Below are positions 19,759-20,598 of a stretch of DNA of 20,598 nucleotides, piece by piece. The notes under the pieces were generated by a model. It was not told where the DNA came from. It worked only from the letters and a program-made list of their open reading frames with translations, and did not search any database. Where the stretch lies: positions 1 to 20,598 of IMG/VR virus record IMGVR_UViG_3300036845_000349. The stretch is one strand, 5' to 3'. The translations under genes were made by a program, and so were the position numbers. Positions within the stretch are counted from its first letter, which is position 1. Every line of letters begins with the position of its first letter. This DNA is from a virus.

Positions 19759-20598
19759 CGGCGGGCTGCGGCGCGCTGGGCGGTGAGCAGGTTGGCGGCG
19801 TTCCTGATATTCGGCCGCGCATCGAACGCCTGCTCGGCGCTGCGCACCGCGGCAGCCGGTGCGGGCGGTGGTGCGGAGCCGCGCGCTGGGCGCTGCTGCT
19901 GTGGTGCCCGCGTCACCGCGCCGTCCTTGAGCGCCTCGAACATCATGGCCTGCATCAAGATCCTGAGTTGCCGATGGTCCGACAGCCGCGCCAGTTCCTG
20001 GCGCGAGAACCCGGCTTTGTCCATCGCAAAGGTGGCAATCCGCTGCTGCCATTCGGAGCGCTTCTGCGGGTCGCCCCAGTCGGGGAACTCCTTGGCCAGC
20101 GCCTCGTTGCTGCGGGCCACCTGCTCCGACAGAGCACGTTCCATCGCCTGCTGCTGGAGCTGCGTGAGCGTGCCCATCCGGCCCTGCTCGTCGGCCGCTG
20201 CCTCGAACGCGGCGCGCTGGCGCAGGTATTCCTGTGGGTTGGAGTCTATGAGCGTCGGGTCCGGTCGCGCCACGCCCTGGATCTGCTGCTGAATGCGGGC
20301 GAGCTCGGGCTGGATATAGGGCAAGACCGTCGCCAAGGCTTCCTGCTGCTGCTGGAGTGCCTGCCGGTCGCGTGCCAGCGCCTGGGTCTTCTGGGTGTAA
20401 TCGGTGGCGGCGGCCATCGCGCGGCGCACCTGGTCGGCGGTGAAGCGGCGGCCGTCGATCTCGATGGCGGGTTGGTTTAGCGCAGCCTCGCCTTGCTGCG
20501 CGTCCGGCTGGGTGCCGACCGCGCCTTCCGGCAGCCCGAGCGCGCGCGCCATGGTGTCCAGCGCCGCATCTGGCGCACGTTCTGGTACCGCGGATGGC
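19755..20598 (-). CDS. capsid scaffolding protein (5' part beyond window)
   Basis: The frame is open to the window edge, giving at least 280 residues; an internal ATG at 20552 exists, but the sequence upstream (SAVPERAPDAALDT) reads as continuous protein, so the start is likely outside. A characteristic scaffold segment is present: IEIDGRRFTADQVRRAMAAA then DYTQKTQALARDRQALQQQQ, a long Gln-rich helix continuing through EALATVLPYIQPELARIQQQ. A second helical, acidic part follows (EALAKEFPDWGDP ... DKAGFSRQELARLSDHRQLR), then a Pro/Ala linker and a basic C-terminal tail (RNAANLLTAQRAAARR) of the kind that binds capsid protein. Scaffolds direct procapsid assembly and then leave. Location just upstream of the capsid gene fits. 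Confidence 0.75.
   Translation of the reverse strand, partial: PSAVPERAPDAALDTMARALGLPEGAVGTQPDAQQGEAALNQPAIEIDGRRFTADQVRRAMAAATDYTQKTQALARDRQALQQQQEALATVLPYIQPELARIQQQIQGVARPDPTLIDSNPQEYLRQRAAFEAAADEQGRMGTLTQLQQQAMERALSEQVARSNEALAKEFPDWGDPQKRSEWQQRIATFAMDKAGFSRQELARLSDHRQLRILMQAMMFEALKDGAVTRAPQQQRPARGSAPPPAPAAAVRSAEQAFDARPNIRNAANLLTAQRAAARR

Noticed and set aside
19625-19822. Possible 65-aa minus-strand protein across the scaffold end and leader
   Set aside because: Basic low-quality sequence with no ribosome site; the first part overlaps scaffold coding sequence.
19491-20480. Plus-strand ORF opposite the scaffold gene and leader
   Set aside because: Arg/Leu-rich antisense; scaffold motifs on the minus strand are convincing.
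1-20598. CRISPR array, insertion sequence or integrase
   Set aside because: No regularly spaced repeats, terminal inverted repeats or recombinase motifs were seen on either strand.

Overview
The window is bacteriophage DNA (a free phage or a prophage; no integrase, chromosomal flank or attachment site is visible). It looks like a short-tailed, podovirus-type phage of a GC-rich proteobacterium. The evidence for this is a major capsid protein of the DUF5309/SU10 type, an SU10-type head-tail adaptor, a nozzle-like protein, several large low-complexity internal virion proteins, and no tail tube, sheath or tape measure. High GC and the style of the fibre and endolysin genes make an alphaproteobacterial host such as a Rhizobiales or Rhodospirillales member plausible, but this is inference.

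Layout. (1) Positions 1-1158, plus strand: the 3' end of an unidentified gene, a 46-aa gene overlapping it, a doubtful 58-aa ORF ending in a terminator-like hairpin, and a 213-aa coiled-coil protein. (2) Positions 1249-2415, minus strand: a lysis cassette with a Pro/Gly-rich protein, a BPSL0067-type endolysin and a two-TM holin-like protein. (3) Positions 2518-3346, plus strand: a small island of a 41-aa ribbon-helix-helix regulator behind a tandem direct repeat, a 44-aa exported four-cysteine peptide, a 70-aa protein and a 92-aa membrane protein. (4) Positions 3343-20598, minus strand: one long virion operon. Read in its own direction it runs scaffold, 378-nt leader with a candidate promoter, major capsid protein, two small proteins, adaptor, a tail-fibre-type protein, an HNH endonuclease, two paralogous fibres, two small proteins, a collar-domain fibre with HxH repeats, nozzle-like protein, two small proteins, a Gln-rich protein, a 182-aa protein, a large internal protein with a lysozyme-like domain, and a last membrane-active-looking internal protein.

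The virion genes are packed with overlapping stop/start junctions (ATGA, GTGA, TAATG, TGATG, TGACATG), which points to translational coupling along one leftward transcript. Head genes come first, then connector, adsorption and ejection genes, with lysis further left beyond the opposing island.

The parts most worth attention are: fibre 2, which has no ATG/GTG/TTG at its homologous start and seems to begin at ACG; the small plus-strand island with its probable RHH operator and exported cysteine-rich microprotein; the HNH gene wedged between tail genes; and the long structured leader before the capsid gene.
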